Counted from the first letter of the stretch, positions 1-9,758 are shown. The stretch: DNA of 64,000 bases from Bog-473 sp963764305 (GCA_963764305.1 CAVXSD010000007.1:806001-870000), one strand, 5' to 3'. A program made the numbers and translations. Notes: a model not told the origin generated them from the letters alone.

Positions 1-396
1 CGGGGCTGTCAGACTTCCCACGTTCGTACGTCACAGGATTACGGCTTTGGCCTTGCCTGTGCGGCCCGGTCGGCGATCAACCGGCCGGGCGAGCGTGGGA
101 TCTCCCGGTTCTCGCGCATGGAGACTCCGTGCATGCTCAGGTTCTCAGACCGCGCGGGGTCCGCTGACGGCTCGCGATAGCGCCGCCTGCGATGTGGCCT
201 TCCGCTTCTCATAACAGCGTCGGCACCCCGGATTCTTGATTTCGCGGCTCAATAGCCCAGCCTGCACGTACCCCTGCCAACGCTTCGCCTGCGCCCTTGC
301 GGACGCCGACGCATGACTCGGGGCCATCGTGGGTCGCTACCCCTTCGACGTAGAGCGTTCTCATCTCCTTCTCCATGCCGGTTTATCCCGGCGCTC
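1..396 (-). mobile_element. Group II intron, 5' part (second copy, cut by window edge)
   Basis: This stretch is the same, base for base as far as I compared, as 17284-17679, the 5' half of the complete group II intron at 15767-17679. On the minus strand it starts with GAGCG at about 396, covers the structured domain I-IV leader, and reaches the first 11 codons of the maturase (GTG start at 34-32) before the window ends. The open reading frames inside it are not genes, because the leader is structured RNA. The flank at 397-417 is also identical to that of the other copy, so both copies sit in the same target sequence. That fits retrohoming or duplication of a whole island end. Confidence 0.85.
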
Positions 397-397
397 T

Positions 398-580
398 AAA
401 AGTCCAGGTCAAGATGTTGCAGCATGATTCATTGCGTTGCAACCCGGCGCACACCGCTGCTCCGAACGAAATCGAATGACGGTGCCGGTGCCGGTGCCGG
501 TGCCGGTGACGGACTGAAACGGCTTGAGACGCGGTGCAACACGGTTGTTGGGACGGGTGCCCTTCCGTGGTGGCCACTGT
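398..580 (-). repeat. Island distal-end repeat, copy 1, beside a tRNA anticodon-loop remnant
   Basis: Bases 398-417 (aaaagtccaggtcaagatgt) equal 17681-17700 and resemble 12861-12880. The next 160 bases resemble the other two copies in patches: a GTTGCAAC-type start, a GAATGACGGTG core, a GAAACGGC..GAGACG..GTGCAACACGGTTGTT block, and a CTTCCGTGGTGG end. In this copy the core has expanded to five GGTGCC units (481-508), which makes His-Arg repeat peptides appear in false reading frames. The repeat marks the end of an integrated element next to the duplicated tRNA 3' half. It could hold recombinase binding sites, which is inference. Confidence 0.6.
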
Positions 581-840
581 CAGTCGGACGCGCGATCACG
601 GCGAACTCTGGCGACCTCCTCCGCGGCAGCCAAATTGCTGCAGCTGGTGAGGGTTGCGGGGTGCTCGGGGCCGAGGATGCGGTCGTCCTCGGCCAGTGTC
701 TCCTCGAAGAGGAATCGCCTTGTCCAGCTGTCCGGACGACTTGTAGGCGTAGGCAACGTTGTTGCCGCTGGTCTGGGTGTCGGGGTGCTCGGGGCCGAGG
801 ATGAGCTCGCGCTCGGCCAGCTGACCGCTATTGTTCGCTG
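580..840 (-). pseudogene. TPR (kinesin-light-chain-like) repeat gene fossil
   Basis: Two minus-strand segments encode classic tandem tetratricopeptide units with the signature ILGPEHPDTQTSGNN and ILGPEHPATLTSCSN, which is typical of TPR_10/TPR_12 repeats in NB-ARC/TPR proteins. The two units are in different frames: the break falls after KAIPL, before EETLAEDDR. The second ends quickly at a TGA at 582-580. No start and no other domain remain, so this is the decayed C-terminal end of a larger regulator or immunity-type protein. The reading is mine from the repeated motif. The parent family (NB-ARC, CHAT or other) cannot be told. Confidence 0.6.
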
Positions 841-1248
841 TTGCGCCTTTTACTCGCTGTTTGTCGCACTAAATGGGTCCGGATCGGGCTGTTGCACGCT
901 GTTGCACAACCGAGGCGGGGGCTCTCAGCCATGCCTGCTGAGAACGCGACAGCGACTGCGCACTATGAGACGGGTCGACCGAGTTCACTCCGCCTCGCTG
1001 TATCACATTGGCTCGTCGAGGAAGAAGCCCGCATCCCGACCGCCAAAGTCGACGATCCCTTGAAAGGCAGCTCGAGCCTCACCCTTGTCCGAGCGCCCCA
1101 CACGGCTTGTTTGCCCGCAATTCACTGGCTTCCAGCGACGACAAGCGGCACGTCCTCGGAGCTCGCAGTACTTGTAGCACAACGGTCACGCCGCGACACG
1201 ACGCGTCCGGGGATACCCCGGAATCGGCGACACGTCACGCCAGCCTTC
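841..1248. other. No gene recognised
   Basis: Open frames here overlap each other, are rich in Arg/Ser and show no family motif. One short feature stands out: GCTGTTGCACGCTGTTGCACAACC around 889-912, a direct repeat of CTGTTGCAC that echoes the TTGCAAC words of the island-end repeat. I see no promoter or terminator I would defend. Confidence 0.5.
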
Positions 1249-4026
1249 TTAGCACTGAGCGGGAACCACGGTCAGCGGAGAGGTGCGTAGGAAGCGCTCG
1301 TATCCGAGGCCCGCGCTCACGGGCTCGGACACAGGTTGTTCACCCGGCAGCGTCTCTACGACCAGGCAACTGAGGGGAGTGTCGGGACGGAGCCCGAGCA
1401 GGAAGAGGATGTTCTCGATCTCGGACTCGGACCATGTCGCAGTCCCCGTGTCCGCACGCGGGAGCTGGAAGCGCTGCTTCCAACGCTCCGCCCACAGGTA
1501 CGCCTCCCGCGTATCGAGAAGGATGTTTCGCATGTCCTTGTCGTCGGCCTGACGAACCTGCGCATACAGGAGGACCCATAGCTGTGTCGCCGGCGGGTAG
1601 GGCAGGAGCGATTCGCCCTGGAAAACCGGGTTGGCGACAGGCGCGTTCACCTCGATCCCCGACGTGGAGCGAATGACGGCGGCCGACAGCGTCGGCGCCG
1701 GGTGCTGTACGCCAGTCACACGGAGCGGACGTCCGAAACGTCCCTGCGCCGTCGACCACCCGACGCTGTGGCCCACTCGAAGTTCGTACGTGTAGAAGCC
1801 GAACAGCTCCGGGTCGTCGGGGGTGGTGCCGGCCGGCAGCGGAACGAAGAAGTGGACGGGAGAGTCCGTCGGCTGGAGCAATTGCATTGCGGACGCTCCT
1901 GCCTGGTCGTCAGACTGTCCTGAGACGATTGTGCGTATCGGCTCCGGATCTATTGGCAGAGGAGGTTCGGACGCCTCAGGTAGCACCGGGTTGACTCGAG
2001 TGAGAATCGGGTCGGGCGCGTACGCGAGCACTCGCGCGTAGAACGAGTCAGCGGGGTTCGCCGGCGCTGAGGTGAACTCGAACCATAGGATCCTCTGACG
2101 CGCGTCCGTGTGGCTATAGGCTGCGTCTCTCGTGTAAGGCGAGAGCGCCAACCCCGCCGAGGCCAGTTTCGGCACCTGGTTGGGCGTGGTCGTGATCGGG
2201 AGGTGTACGTCGTACGTCAGGTCCCCGTCCTCATTCGCCGGTGGGCTGTGGAACACCACGTGCACCGTGTAGTGGCGGTCTATTTCAGCCGGGAAGTGGC
2301 CCGGCGATGGCTTCGGGTCGAACACGTCGAAGAAGACGATCTCCGAACGGTCGGTCGGTGCACCCTCGAGAGCCTCGTGCGCGACGGTGCGTCGGGGTTC
2401 GACCTGTCCGACCTCCACGCCTCCCTGCTCGATCCTCAAATGGTCGAGCCCGTCCCAGCTCCAGTCGCGGTCGAGCTCGAGACGCACGGCGACGATCCAC
2501 ACCAGTGTCAGGTCGTTCACGGATGCGAACTGGATGCTGCCGCCATCGGGCCCGAGGCTATGGGCCACACCCGGACCGCAACCGAAGAGGACACGCCGTC
2601 CGGGGTGCGCGCGGAGCCCCGCGTCCACCACTTCGAGGTCGAGCGCGGTGGCAAGGCGCCCGAGCGCATTGTCGGGGGCCGTGAGACCCTGGCCCGCCAT
2701 CTGTTGCGCAAGCGCGACTGCCTGCGTGACCGGCGAGTCGGGCTGGAGGAAGATCCCCTCAACCGGATCGGAGATCGCTGCACGGAGCAGGTGGCGCTCG
2801 TCGCCGCCGTACTTGCTCACCGCGAGCGTCGTCTGCTGTCCGTGGCGGACGTCGTCTGCGCCGTAGTAGCCGGCACGCTCGGTCGCGAGGGCGTTAACGG
2901 CGATGTGCACCGTCCGCGCCGTTGGGACCGGAAGCGGACCGGCGCCGGGATCGGTGATGGTGCCCACGTCGGCGACGTCTTGCCAGTTGAGGTCGACGAC
3001 GAGCGCATCCCCGAGGCCGCCTCCGCCAAACGGCCGCGTGGCTGTGTATAGGACGCGGTAACCCCCACTCAGCCCGCCTGCGCCGCCGCCCGCAGAAGCC
3101 GCGTCCGTTGCCCCAGGGAAGGCGACGCTCACCTCGACCTCGACCGCGTCGACGTCGGGATCCGGGAGTCCGACGGCGCGTCCTTCCGTGGTCGCCGGGG
3201 CGAGGTCCGCGAGCAGGTCCGACAGCGAACCGCCGGCGAAGATGCACGCCGGATACCCGAGCAACGGCCGGCGAACGGTGATCTGACTGGGGGCGTTCGA
3301 GGGATCGGGCGTGATGGGCAGCTCCGTGTCGACCCGGAGAGCCGGAGGCCGGACCCACCGGAAGAACTTGAGCGGCGCGAGCGGCTGAGGAGCCGGATTG
3401 GCCGGCTCCTCGTCTTTCGTGGGACCGCCACCTGTGTGGTCGACCAGCCGCACACGGAATTCATAGGAGTGCCCGTAGCGGAGGTCGATGTCGGGGTCGA
3501 CTCCTTCCACGACTGCGGGGGCGTCGATGCCCTTGAGCTTCGCTTCGTTCTTGTCGGGCGCGATGAGCGAGGTCCCCGTCCATGACGTGTAGTAGGAGGG
3601 GATCCAGAACGTGTCGGTGACCTCCGCCATGAGCTTGTTCGGCGCCACCTCAACGCGGAACTCTCCGTCGTACTTGCCGAGGTCGAGGCCGTCGACCGAA
3701 ACCTCGGTGGTGCCAAGGACGAGCGAATGCCATGACGTACCGCCGCCCTCGCGGGCGTCCACCCGGTATCCGAGAACGCCCATAGGCGCGTCCGCTATAG
3801 CTGCGGCGGGATCGATCTGGCGATTGAGCCATGTCGCGACCTGTTCATCGTCCCAGCCGAGCCGCACGCCGTGGTCTGTCCGCGGTCTCGTGCCGTCATC
3901 GGTCTCACCCAGCGGATCGAGCACGATGGGCTGTGCCGAGTACACCGCTTTGGCGAAGCCGTCGTCGTAGTCGATCACCTCCTGGAATAGAGGGTCGTAG
4001 TCGGCGGAGGGCACCGAAGCGGCCAC
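1249..4026 (-). CDS. Giant beta-rich protein of unknown function, C-terminal part (frame-split)
   Basis: A 925-codon frame beginning at an internal GTG without a ribosome site. It is best read as the continuation of the gene starting at 4747. The upstream frame changes from ..TVRAES to LFTSVVFPVAASVPSADYD near 4040-4060, so a single-base indel (real or assembly) splits one protein of about 1,180 residues. The sequence is acidic, Pro/Asp/Gly-rich and strand-predicting, with no signal peptide and no membrane helix. I recognise no domain. It lies 13 bp downstream of the 1,517-residue protein and shares its style, so the two likely work together as a large structural or surface assembly. That role is inference only. 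Confidence 0.6.
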   Translation of the reverse strand: MAASVPSADYDPLFQEVIDYDDGFAKAVYSAQPIVLDPLGETDDGTRPRTDHGVRLGWDDEQVATWLNRQIDPAAAIADAPMGVLGYRVDAREGGGTSWHSLVLGTTEVSVDGLDLGKYDGEFRVEVAPNKLMAEVTDTFWIPSYYTSWTGTSLIAPDKNEAKLKGIDAPAVVEGVDPDIDLRYGHSYEFRVRLVDHTGGGPTKDEEPANPAPQPLAPLKFFRWVRPPALRVDTELPITPDPSNAPSQITVRRPLLGYPACIFAGGSLSDLLADLAPATTEGRAVGLPDPDVDAVEVEVSVAFPGATDAASAGGGAGGLSGGYRVLYTATRPFGGGGLGDALVVDLNWQDVADVGTITDPGAGPLPVPTARTVHIAVNALATERAGYYGADDVRHGQQTTLAVSKYGGDERHLLRAAISDPVEGIFLQPDSPVTQAVALAQQMAGQGLTAPDNALGRLATALDLEVVDAGLRAHPGRRVLFGCGPGVAHSLGPDGGSIQFASVNDLTLVWIVAVRLELDRDWSWDGLDHLRIEQGGVEVGQVEPRRTVAHEALEGAPTDRSEIVFFDVFDPKPSPGHFPAEIDRHYTVHVVFHSPPANEDGDLTYDVHLPITTTPNQVPKLASAGLALSPYTRDAAYSHTDARQRILWFEFTSAPANPADSFYARVLAYAPDPILTRVNPVLPEASEPPLPIDPEPIRTIVSGQSDDQAGASAMQLLQPTDSPVHFFVPLPAGTTPDDPELFGFYTYELRVGHSVGWSTAQGRFGRPLRVTGVQHPAPTLSAAVIRSTSGIEVNAPVANPVFQGESLLPYPPATQLWVLLYAQVRQADDKDMRNILLDTREAYLWAERWKQRFQLPRADTGTATWSESEIENILFLLGLRPDTPLSCLVVETLPGEQPVSEPVSAGLGYERFLRTSPLTVVPAQC

Positions 4027-4747
4027 GGGAAAGACGACAGAGGTGAACAGACTCCGCGCGTACTGTCAACGGTGGTACCCGAGCGGCATACGACTTCAAT
4101 CCATCAGGCATCGCCAGAAGGCCTGCATCGTCGCTCCCCGGGGCCAGAGTTACGTAGACCCATCCGCCGCTGTCGAAGAAATGCAGGTCCGGCGTCACGG
4201 TGAAGGCACGGACAAGCCCGATCGTCCCGGACATGAGCGGCTGCCGCAGTGCGGCGGCGAGGATCTTGCCCCATCCGATGGCGGGCGGGTCGCTCTTCAA
4301 CACGGTGCCCGCTGGCATACCGCCCCTCAATGCGCAGTGGTAGGTGTCGTCGACGCGCAGGTAGGGGTTGCCGCCGTCCGCATAGCCGGTCGCCGCGCGG
4401 TAACCGGGTGGCGCGTACTTGAGGAACTGCCGTCCCGCCGTGCGCGGGTCGACAGCCGTGATCGTATTGTCGATCGCCAGCGTGTTTGCCAGGCCTTGGC
4501 AGATCGCGCGCGCCTCGAGCGGGGCCATCGTCGCATGGTCGAAAGGAGTGAACGGCGTGCCTGTCGTAGGCAACGAGGCGACACCCTGCACGAGCCGGAT
4601 CTCGAAGGTGAAGTTCGCGTCGACGAAGGCGGGCTCGCCCGGTACGAGCGGGTCGAGTGGGCTTATCTGCGGAGCGGCGAGCAGGTTGATGGAGAGATTC
4701 GTGCCGTCCCACTGCTGCAGGTACGGGAGGAACACGAGCTGCGTCAT
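3905..4747 (-). CDS. Giant beta-rich protein of unknown function, N-terminal part (frame-split)
   Basis: Starts at ATG 4747-4745 with a strong ribosome site (GGGGAGGTGACG, the same word as before the upstream gene) 13 bp after that gene's stop, so the two form an operon. The first about 225 residues (MTQLVFLPYLQQWDG onward) look coding. From about 4060 downward this frame turns Arg-rich (RLSRGRFGALRRLRP), and the sense continues in the other frame as the 1249-4026 entry. It has no signal peptide. The phrases FDSGGWVYVTLAPG and YLRVDDTYHCALRG suggest a beta-sandwich protein. No family was recognised. The gene is either broken in nature or by a sequencing indel. Confidence 0.65.
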   Translation of the reverse strand: MTQLVFLPYLQQWDGTNLSINLLAAPQISPLDPLVPGEPAFVDANFTFEIRLVQGVASLPTTGTPFTPFDHATMAPLEARAICQGLANTLAIDNTITAVDPRTAGRQFLKYAPPGYRAATGYADGGNPYLRVDDTYHCALRGGMPAGTVLKSDPPAIGWGKILAAALRQPLMSGTIGLVRAFTVTPDLHFFDSGGWVYVTLAPGSDDAGLLAMPDGLKSYAARVPPLTVRAESVHLCRLSRGRFGALRRLRPSIPGGDRLRRRLRQSGVLGTAHRARSAG

Positions 4748-4760
4748 ATCGTCACCTCCC

Positions 4761-7700
4761 CTAACTCGCGTTCGGGAGGACGTCAGGAAGGGGACACGCC
4801 GGGTCGCCCGGGCCTTTCAAGACCTCTGACGCTGTCGTGGAGACCTCGATGCTGATGCTGAAGACGAGACACAGCTGTACCTCGACGCCGAACGTGAGCT
4901 TCGCCGCTCCGTAAGTGGTCTCGTTCGCTGTCCCGCGGCACGCGTCGACGATCGCGAGCTGCCCCTCGAGCGAGATGGTCACCTGGATGATCGGGTCGAT
5001 AGACGCCTGGAGTTCCATCAGGAAGCCGACACCGAAGCCGAGCACGTTGTCGCCGATGAGTCCGAAGATCGTTATCGCGAACAGGCCCTTGAAGCCGAGG
5101 ATCCCTGCATCGAGTGAGTAGGCGACGCCGATGCCGATCAAGAGCGAATAGACGGTGCCGTTATCGGTCGAAATCTCAATCTGAAACTTGATGATCGCGA
5201 CCACATAGAGCCCGGGGATCTGATGGACCGCGATCATGGGTTGGCCACCCATGCTGAACGCAGCCTTGTCCGCGGACGGTGCAACCTGGATCTCGACCTT
5301 GATTTCGGTCTCGTCGAACTTGATGTCGGGGTTGGGGTCGGGAAGCGGCGGTATCTGATACGGCTTTCCCATGAAGTCGACGACGGGGACGATCTCTGCG
5401 ACCTTCAGGTCCCAGTCGTTTGTCATGAGCGCCGACATCGCTCCGGTGATGCCGAGGTCGGCGAGGATCGTGAGAATGTCCTGGACGATGCTTAGGCTCC
5501 CGCCGAGCATGATGTTCGGCTGCTGGAACTGCGTCTGTGCACCGGCCTGCGACGTCGGATTCGCGCGCAACTGGATCACGTCGCCGAGCGACGTCGTGTT
5601 CATGATCTTCACGGCGCCGTTGAGCTCGAACCGCCAGGGAACGGCCTGGGTCGTGTCCACCTCGTAGGTGACCTGCGCGGCGGTGTAGTCGATGTCGCTC
5701 GTCACCGATCCGGCCTGACGCATCGTCCGCCGTCCCACTCCGGCCGGATATGGGGAGGTGAGGTCGAGTTTGTATTGACCGTTCGCGTCGACATCGAGCG
5801 CCCACGCGGAAGTGGGGAACGACACGGTCTTGTCGGGGGTGGGGTACGGGCCGATAGCGGTGCCGAGGCTGTATGGGTCGGCGACGGTGCCTGCGACAGT
5901 GCTCGTTATTCGCGACGTGTCCGTCGCTTCGATCTTCGGGCGCGGGAAGAGAGCGCGTTGAGTGCCCATCGTGTGCATGACGGCGAAGTCGCGCGACGGG
6001 TTGGAGGGCTGAGCGAGGTCGACCGCGTCAGCGAAGCGATACGGGGAGGACGGCGAAGGGGGGGTGCCTGCTGCGCCGGCGCGGATGAGCGGAATGCCCC
6101 GGTCCAGCGAAACGCTAGCTGGCGCTGATGTGGGGCTGTCGATTTCCACCACCGACCACTGGCCGCCTCCGGGAAAGGCCGGCGCTCCCCACGCCGCCAT
6201 GACGAACTCCGGGCCGCCCATTCCCTCTGTTACGCCGACGCCGACACTCTGGAGGTGCATGGCTTGGGTGCCCGAGCCGATGTTTATGCTCGTGTCCAGT
6301 GGACCACCGAGCGCTCCCGCCTGGTTGATGAGGTCCGCGTACTGGTTCGGGCCGATGAGTCCTCCGGTTGCGGTGATCTGGATGAAGCCGAACTGGTGCT
6401 TCGCCGGGGCGAGGCGGGTGCTGCCGTCGGGGTTGGTGGGTGCACCGTCGAGGACGAGGTCGCCGTCGAAATAGACAGCCGCCAGGTCGTCGCCGCCGAC
6501 CTTGACCACCTGACCGGTGTCGAGAATGTTCACGACGTCGGTGATGCGGGTCACCACGCCCGGATGCGTGACGATCGGCGTATTGGGGAACTCGTAGATG
6601 CCGTCTCCGACCGCCTTCCAGCCGCTGTCGCTTCGCGTCACAATCGCGTTGTTGCGACGCTCGATGGTGATGGTGCGCACTACGACGACCCCGTACGGGA
6701 AGAGAACGCTGCGCACCTGGACTACCTCGTGCGCCGTGCGGCCGATCAACACGTCGAAGCGCGCTTGGACCACCGCAGGTGTGTCGGAGTACGGATTCCT
6801 CCAGTCGGAGAAGAGGGACTCGCCGTATCCCGAGAGGTCCATGCGCGTGATGGGCACCATCGGCCGTACCCCGCCCGCCCCGAGATACGAATTGAAGATC
6901 GAGGTCGTGTCGTCACCGAGCACGCTGCGGTTCCCGGGTTGAGCGACTGGCAGCTGGATGGTGAAGCCTTCGAAGGCCGGCGTCTGGTCGCTTGTCAACG
7001 ATTCGTCGTGCGCATCGATGCGCAGCTGGTGCGCGCCTTCGAGCTGGGCGTGCTTCGGGCGATTGAAGACGACAGTCGCGCCGCGTGGTTGGACCGGCGT
7101 CGGCGCGTGGAGGTCGCTCAGCGCGAGGATCCCGAATGGAAGGGTGAAGCGCGTCTGGACATCGACCGGATACGCCTGCTCGAAGTTGTCTACGATTGCA
7201 CTGAGGGCAGCGGTGGGGTGAACTGGCACGAGGTTTGTCGTTGGAACCGTCATCACCGTCGGCACCCCGCTGTTGTAGAAGTCGACCCACTGTGGCAGCG
7301 GGTTCGGCCCGGGATCCTGCACGGTCTCGACCGCTTCCCACTGCACCGCGGGGAGCGTGACGAGCAGCATGTCGGCGCCGTCCACCTCGAACGTGAGGTT
7401 TTCGACCCCGAATTGGGCGACCCGCTCGGATGACGGTGTCCAGGCCACACCGAACCGGTCGACGTTCGTCGATGCGTCGAGAAGGATGAGGGCGTGGCCC
7501 CTCTCGAACGAGACGGCGCCAGCCAGCGACTCGAGTGTCCCGAGCCAGAGCTCGTCGCTGGCGCGCTCCACGAGGGCCTGCGGTGCGCGTTCCAGAGTGA
7601 ACGGCTCTTCGAGGGGTCTGCTGACTGCTCGCACGCCCTGGTTCGCGGTGGGAACGATTCGGAAGTCGAAACTGCTCCCGGCCCCCTCCCACGCGAGAAG

Positions 7701-9314
7701 GCTCACCATCGCGCCCCCCTGTTGGTCGATGGCCGAGCGGATCGAGCCGTAGCTGGCTGCATACGGGTCAGGCAACGTGGGGACAAGCGCGAGAAGCCTG
7801 TAAACGAGGATCACGACCGCAGGATCGAGGTTCGTGCCGTCGTACTTCCCGAAGAGAAGGATGCCGGCTGGCGGGGTGGAGCGCAGTACAGCGTTCATGA
7901 GCGCAAATCCGATCGCCTTCTCGTCGGGGCTCTGCGGGAGAAGTCCTTCGACGAGAAGGAATGTCCCCTGGGAGGTGGCGAAGAAGGTGGTGCTGATCGC
8001 CGATGCGTGGAGGTTGAGCCGCTCGCCGCGCAGGTCCACCGGGCGGTCGAAAACCGCCTTGAGCTCCGCGCCCGTGATCACGGCTTCGACACCCTTGCCC
8101 TCAGATACGAAGGCGATCGCGAAGATCGTCCGCCACCGGAGATCAATGTGCCCCTTCTCCCCAGCGGAGAGTTGCGGCTGTTGTTCGACCCGCTCGCCCA
8201 TGGCGTCACCTGTCACGACGGCGAGGCCGTGGGGGTCGGCAATCAACACCGAGGCCATCAACTGCACAGGAGCCGTCTGTCCGAGCCAGGTCCCGGTGAG
8301 GCCCTGGTCCAGGCCGAGGAGGAGCGAACCCGTTCCCGACGCGTCACCGAGGTTCGCGGCGTTGATCACCGCGACCGGGAGACCCCACGCAGCCGACGCG
8401 ATCGGCGCTGTCCCTGCGAGCGAGAAGGCCGTTGCTGACACGTGGTTGACGGTGAAAGGCGAGGTCTGCGCCGAGAGCGGCACGGCCAGGATCCTGAGCG
8501 CGGGGTTGTAGACGACGGGTTCGTTCGTCGGCGTGAGCGTCGTGTCGAAACCGAACGCAAGCAACCGGGCCGTGTCGGCCGCGGCGATGGTGAGCTGGGC
8601 GGTGATCCCGACGCTCATGTGGAGACGGGACGGAACCGCTACGTTTGCGTCCCGCGCATCCTGACCGGGCCCGGTACCCGCCTCCTGCGTCTGCGGCGCG
8701 GTGTCGACGGTCAGGTCGACGGTGACGCCGAAGGGGACGACTATCTCATCGCCCGATCCGGTCACGGACGCGCTAAAGCGGAGCGTTCCTCCGCTGATGG
8801 CGATGCCGGTCCACGAGCCTGCCGGAGCGCCTGCGTCGAGCAACTGACTCGCGAACCACAGGCTACCTGCGGGGACGTCGAACGTGGGTGTCGGCGCTGG
8901 AGGCGGGAACGGGAAGTGGATGAACATTTCGATCGGAAGCGCCAAGAACGGAACGCCGCCGGGTGTCCTCACCAGGTGGACGTGTCGCACGATCGGGAAG
9001 ATGTCGATCCAGTTCTCTCGGTTCGCGCTGTCCTTGAAGGGCCCGAGGCTCTGCGCGGCCTTGAGGCCGTTCGCCCATTCCGGGAGGGCGCCTGCAATCT
9101 GAGTTCCGATGTCGTTCGTGAGCGGGCCGGACCTGCGGTTCACCAGAGCGGTTTGTGCTTCCACCACGTTGGCGACGACACGCCTGGCCTCTTCGAGCGG
9201 GTCGGGCGGCGCTGATACCACCTCTTCGCCCGGCCTGACCGCCGGGGCGGGTTCTGCAATTGCGAGATCTTCGAACAAATGCTCGATCAAGTCGCTCGAG
9301 AAATCAGGTGCCAT
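4761..9314 (-). CDS. Very large beta-rich protein of unknown function (1,517 aa)
   Basis: The frame is open further up, but the start is placed at ATG 9314-9312 because GAGGTGACG sits just before it. There is no signal peptide. The first about 40 residues are acidic (SSDLIEHLFEDLAIAEPAPA). The middle is a long run of short alternating strands with conserved-looking phrases such as MDLSGYGESLFSDWRNPYSD and VVVVRTITIERRNNAIVTRS. The last about 200 residues alternate hydrophobic and small residues (GIGVAYSLDAGILGFKGLFA), as in a long beta-groove or barrel. It ends with a Cys/Pro tail. It forms an operon with the split gene downstream and lies in an integrated island. I do not recognise a family. 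A giant structural, adhesion or injection-type particle component is possible but unproven. Confidence 0.8.
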   Translation of the reverse strand: MAPDFSSDLIEHLFEDLAIAEPAPAVRPGEEVVSAPPDPLEEARRVVANVVEAQTALVNRRSGPLTNDIGTQIAGALPEWANGLKAAQSLGPFKDSANRENWIDIFPIVRHVHLVRTPGGVPFLALPIEMFIHFPFPPPAPTPTFDVPAGSLWFASQLLDAGAPAGSWTGIAISGGTLRFSASVTGSGDEIVVPFGVTVDLTVDTAPQTQEAGTGPGQDARDANVAVPSRLHMSVGITAQLTIAAADTARLLAFGFDTTLTPTNEPVVYNPALRILAVPLSAQTSPFTVNHVSATAFSLAGTAPIASAAWGLPVAVINAANLGDASGTGSLLLGLDQGLTGTWLGQTAPVQLMASVLIADPHGLAVVTGDAMGERVEQQPQLSAGEKGHIDLRWRTIFAIAFVSEGKGVEAVITGAELKAVFDRPVDLRGERLNLHASAISTTFFATSQGTFLLVEGLLPQSPDEKAIGFALMNAVLRSTPPAGILLFGKYDGTNLDPAVVILVYRLLALVPTLPDPYAASYGSIRSAIDQQGGAMVSLLAWEGAGSSFDFRIVPTANQGVRAVSRPLEEPFTLERAPQALVERASDELWLGTLESLAGAVSFERGHALILLDASTNVDRFGVAWTPSSERVAQFGVENLTFEVDGADMLLVTLPAVQWEAVETVQDPGPNPLPQWVDFYNSGVPTVMTVPTTNLVPVHPTAALSAIVDNFEQAYPVDVQTRFTLPFGILALSDLHAPTPVQPRGATVVFNRPKHAQLEGAHQLRIDAHDESLTSDQTPAFEGFTIQLPVAQPGNRSVLGDDTTSIFNSYLGAGGVRPMVPITRMDLSGYGESLFSDWRNPYSDTPAVVQARFDVLIGRTAHEVVQVRSVLFPYGVVVVRTITIERRNNAIVTRSDSGWKAVGDGIYEFPNTPIVTHPGVVTRITDVVNILDTGQVVKVGGDDLAAVYFDGDLVLDGAPTNPDGSTRLAPAKHQFGFIQITATGGLIGPNQYADLINQAGALGGPLDTSINIGSGTQAMHLQSVGVGVTEGMGGPEFVMAAWGAPAFPGGGQWSVVEIDSPTSAPASVSLDRGIPLIRAGAAGTPPSPSSPYRFADAVDLAQPSNPSRDFAVMHTMGTQRALFPRPKIEATDTSRITSTVAGTVADPYSLGTAIGPYPTPDKTVSFPTSAWALDVDANGQYKLDLTSPYPAGVGRRTMRQAGSVTSDIDYTAAQVTYEVDTTQAVPWRFELNGAVKIMNTTSLGDVIQLRANPTSQAGAQTQFQQPNIMLGGSLSIVQDILTILADLGITGAMSALMTNDWDLKVAEIVPVVDFMGKPYQIPPLPDPNPDIKFDETEIKVEIQVAPSADKAAFSMGGQPMIAVHQIPGLYVVAIIKFQIEISTDNGTVYSLLIGIGVAYSLDAGILGFKGLFAITIFGLIGDNVLGFGVGFLMELQASIDPIIQVTISLEGQLAIVDACRGTANETTYGAAKLTFGVEVQLCLVFSISIEVSTTASEVLKGPGDPACPLPDVLPNAS

Positions 9315-9758
9315 CGTCACCTCGGACCGCCGGATCTGAAAGGTTGAAGGCTTCAAACGAAGTCGAACATACACACAAGCCACTGTCAACAGTTGCGTTG
9401 GGCGGTGCGTTGTTGGAGTTGGTCCGTTTCGATGCGGTCCAGGCGTCGGAACTATCACGCGAATTTTGGACTGAGGCGTGGGCGACTGGAATTGCCTTAA
9501 GTAGATGCGAACGTCGTCCTTTCGAGCGACCGTTGGCGGATTCTGGCAGTCGGCGGACTGTCTTAGAATGCGGATCCCGGTGGGCCCTCAGGCCCTCTCC
9601 GTCGGCGGGGACTGACAGAGGCAGCGGCCTCGGTCGCGCGCCTCAGCGCGGCGGCGACACGGAGAGCGCTACGCCGACAGCGCTTGAGGACTCGACGCGG
9701 ACGCGTTCGGCGCTGAACGCCATCGTCTCAAGGATCCTTGACGAGCAGAGGTCACAGT
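9315..9758. other. Intergenic, possible promoter for the giant-protein operon
   Basis: No gene is recognised. On the minus strand TTGACA lies at 9389-9384, about 70 bases before the ATG at 9314, and could be a -35 element. The matching -10 is poor, so this is a weak call. The ABC permease gene upstream on the same strand ends at 9759, which leaves 444 bases of space, so the giant-protein genes probably have their own promoter. The remaining open frames are Arg/Ser-rich and overlap each other on both strands. Confidence 0.3.

Noticed and set aside
383..577. Minus-strand frame with a His-Arg repeat peptide
   Set aside because: It comes only from the GGTGCC tandem repeat inside the island-end repeat; no start signal and no family.
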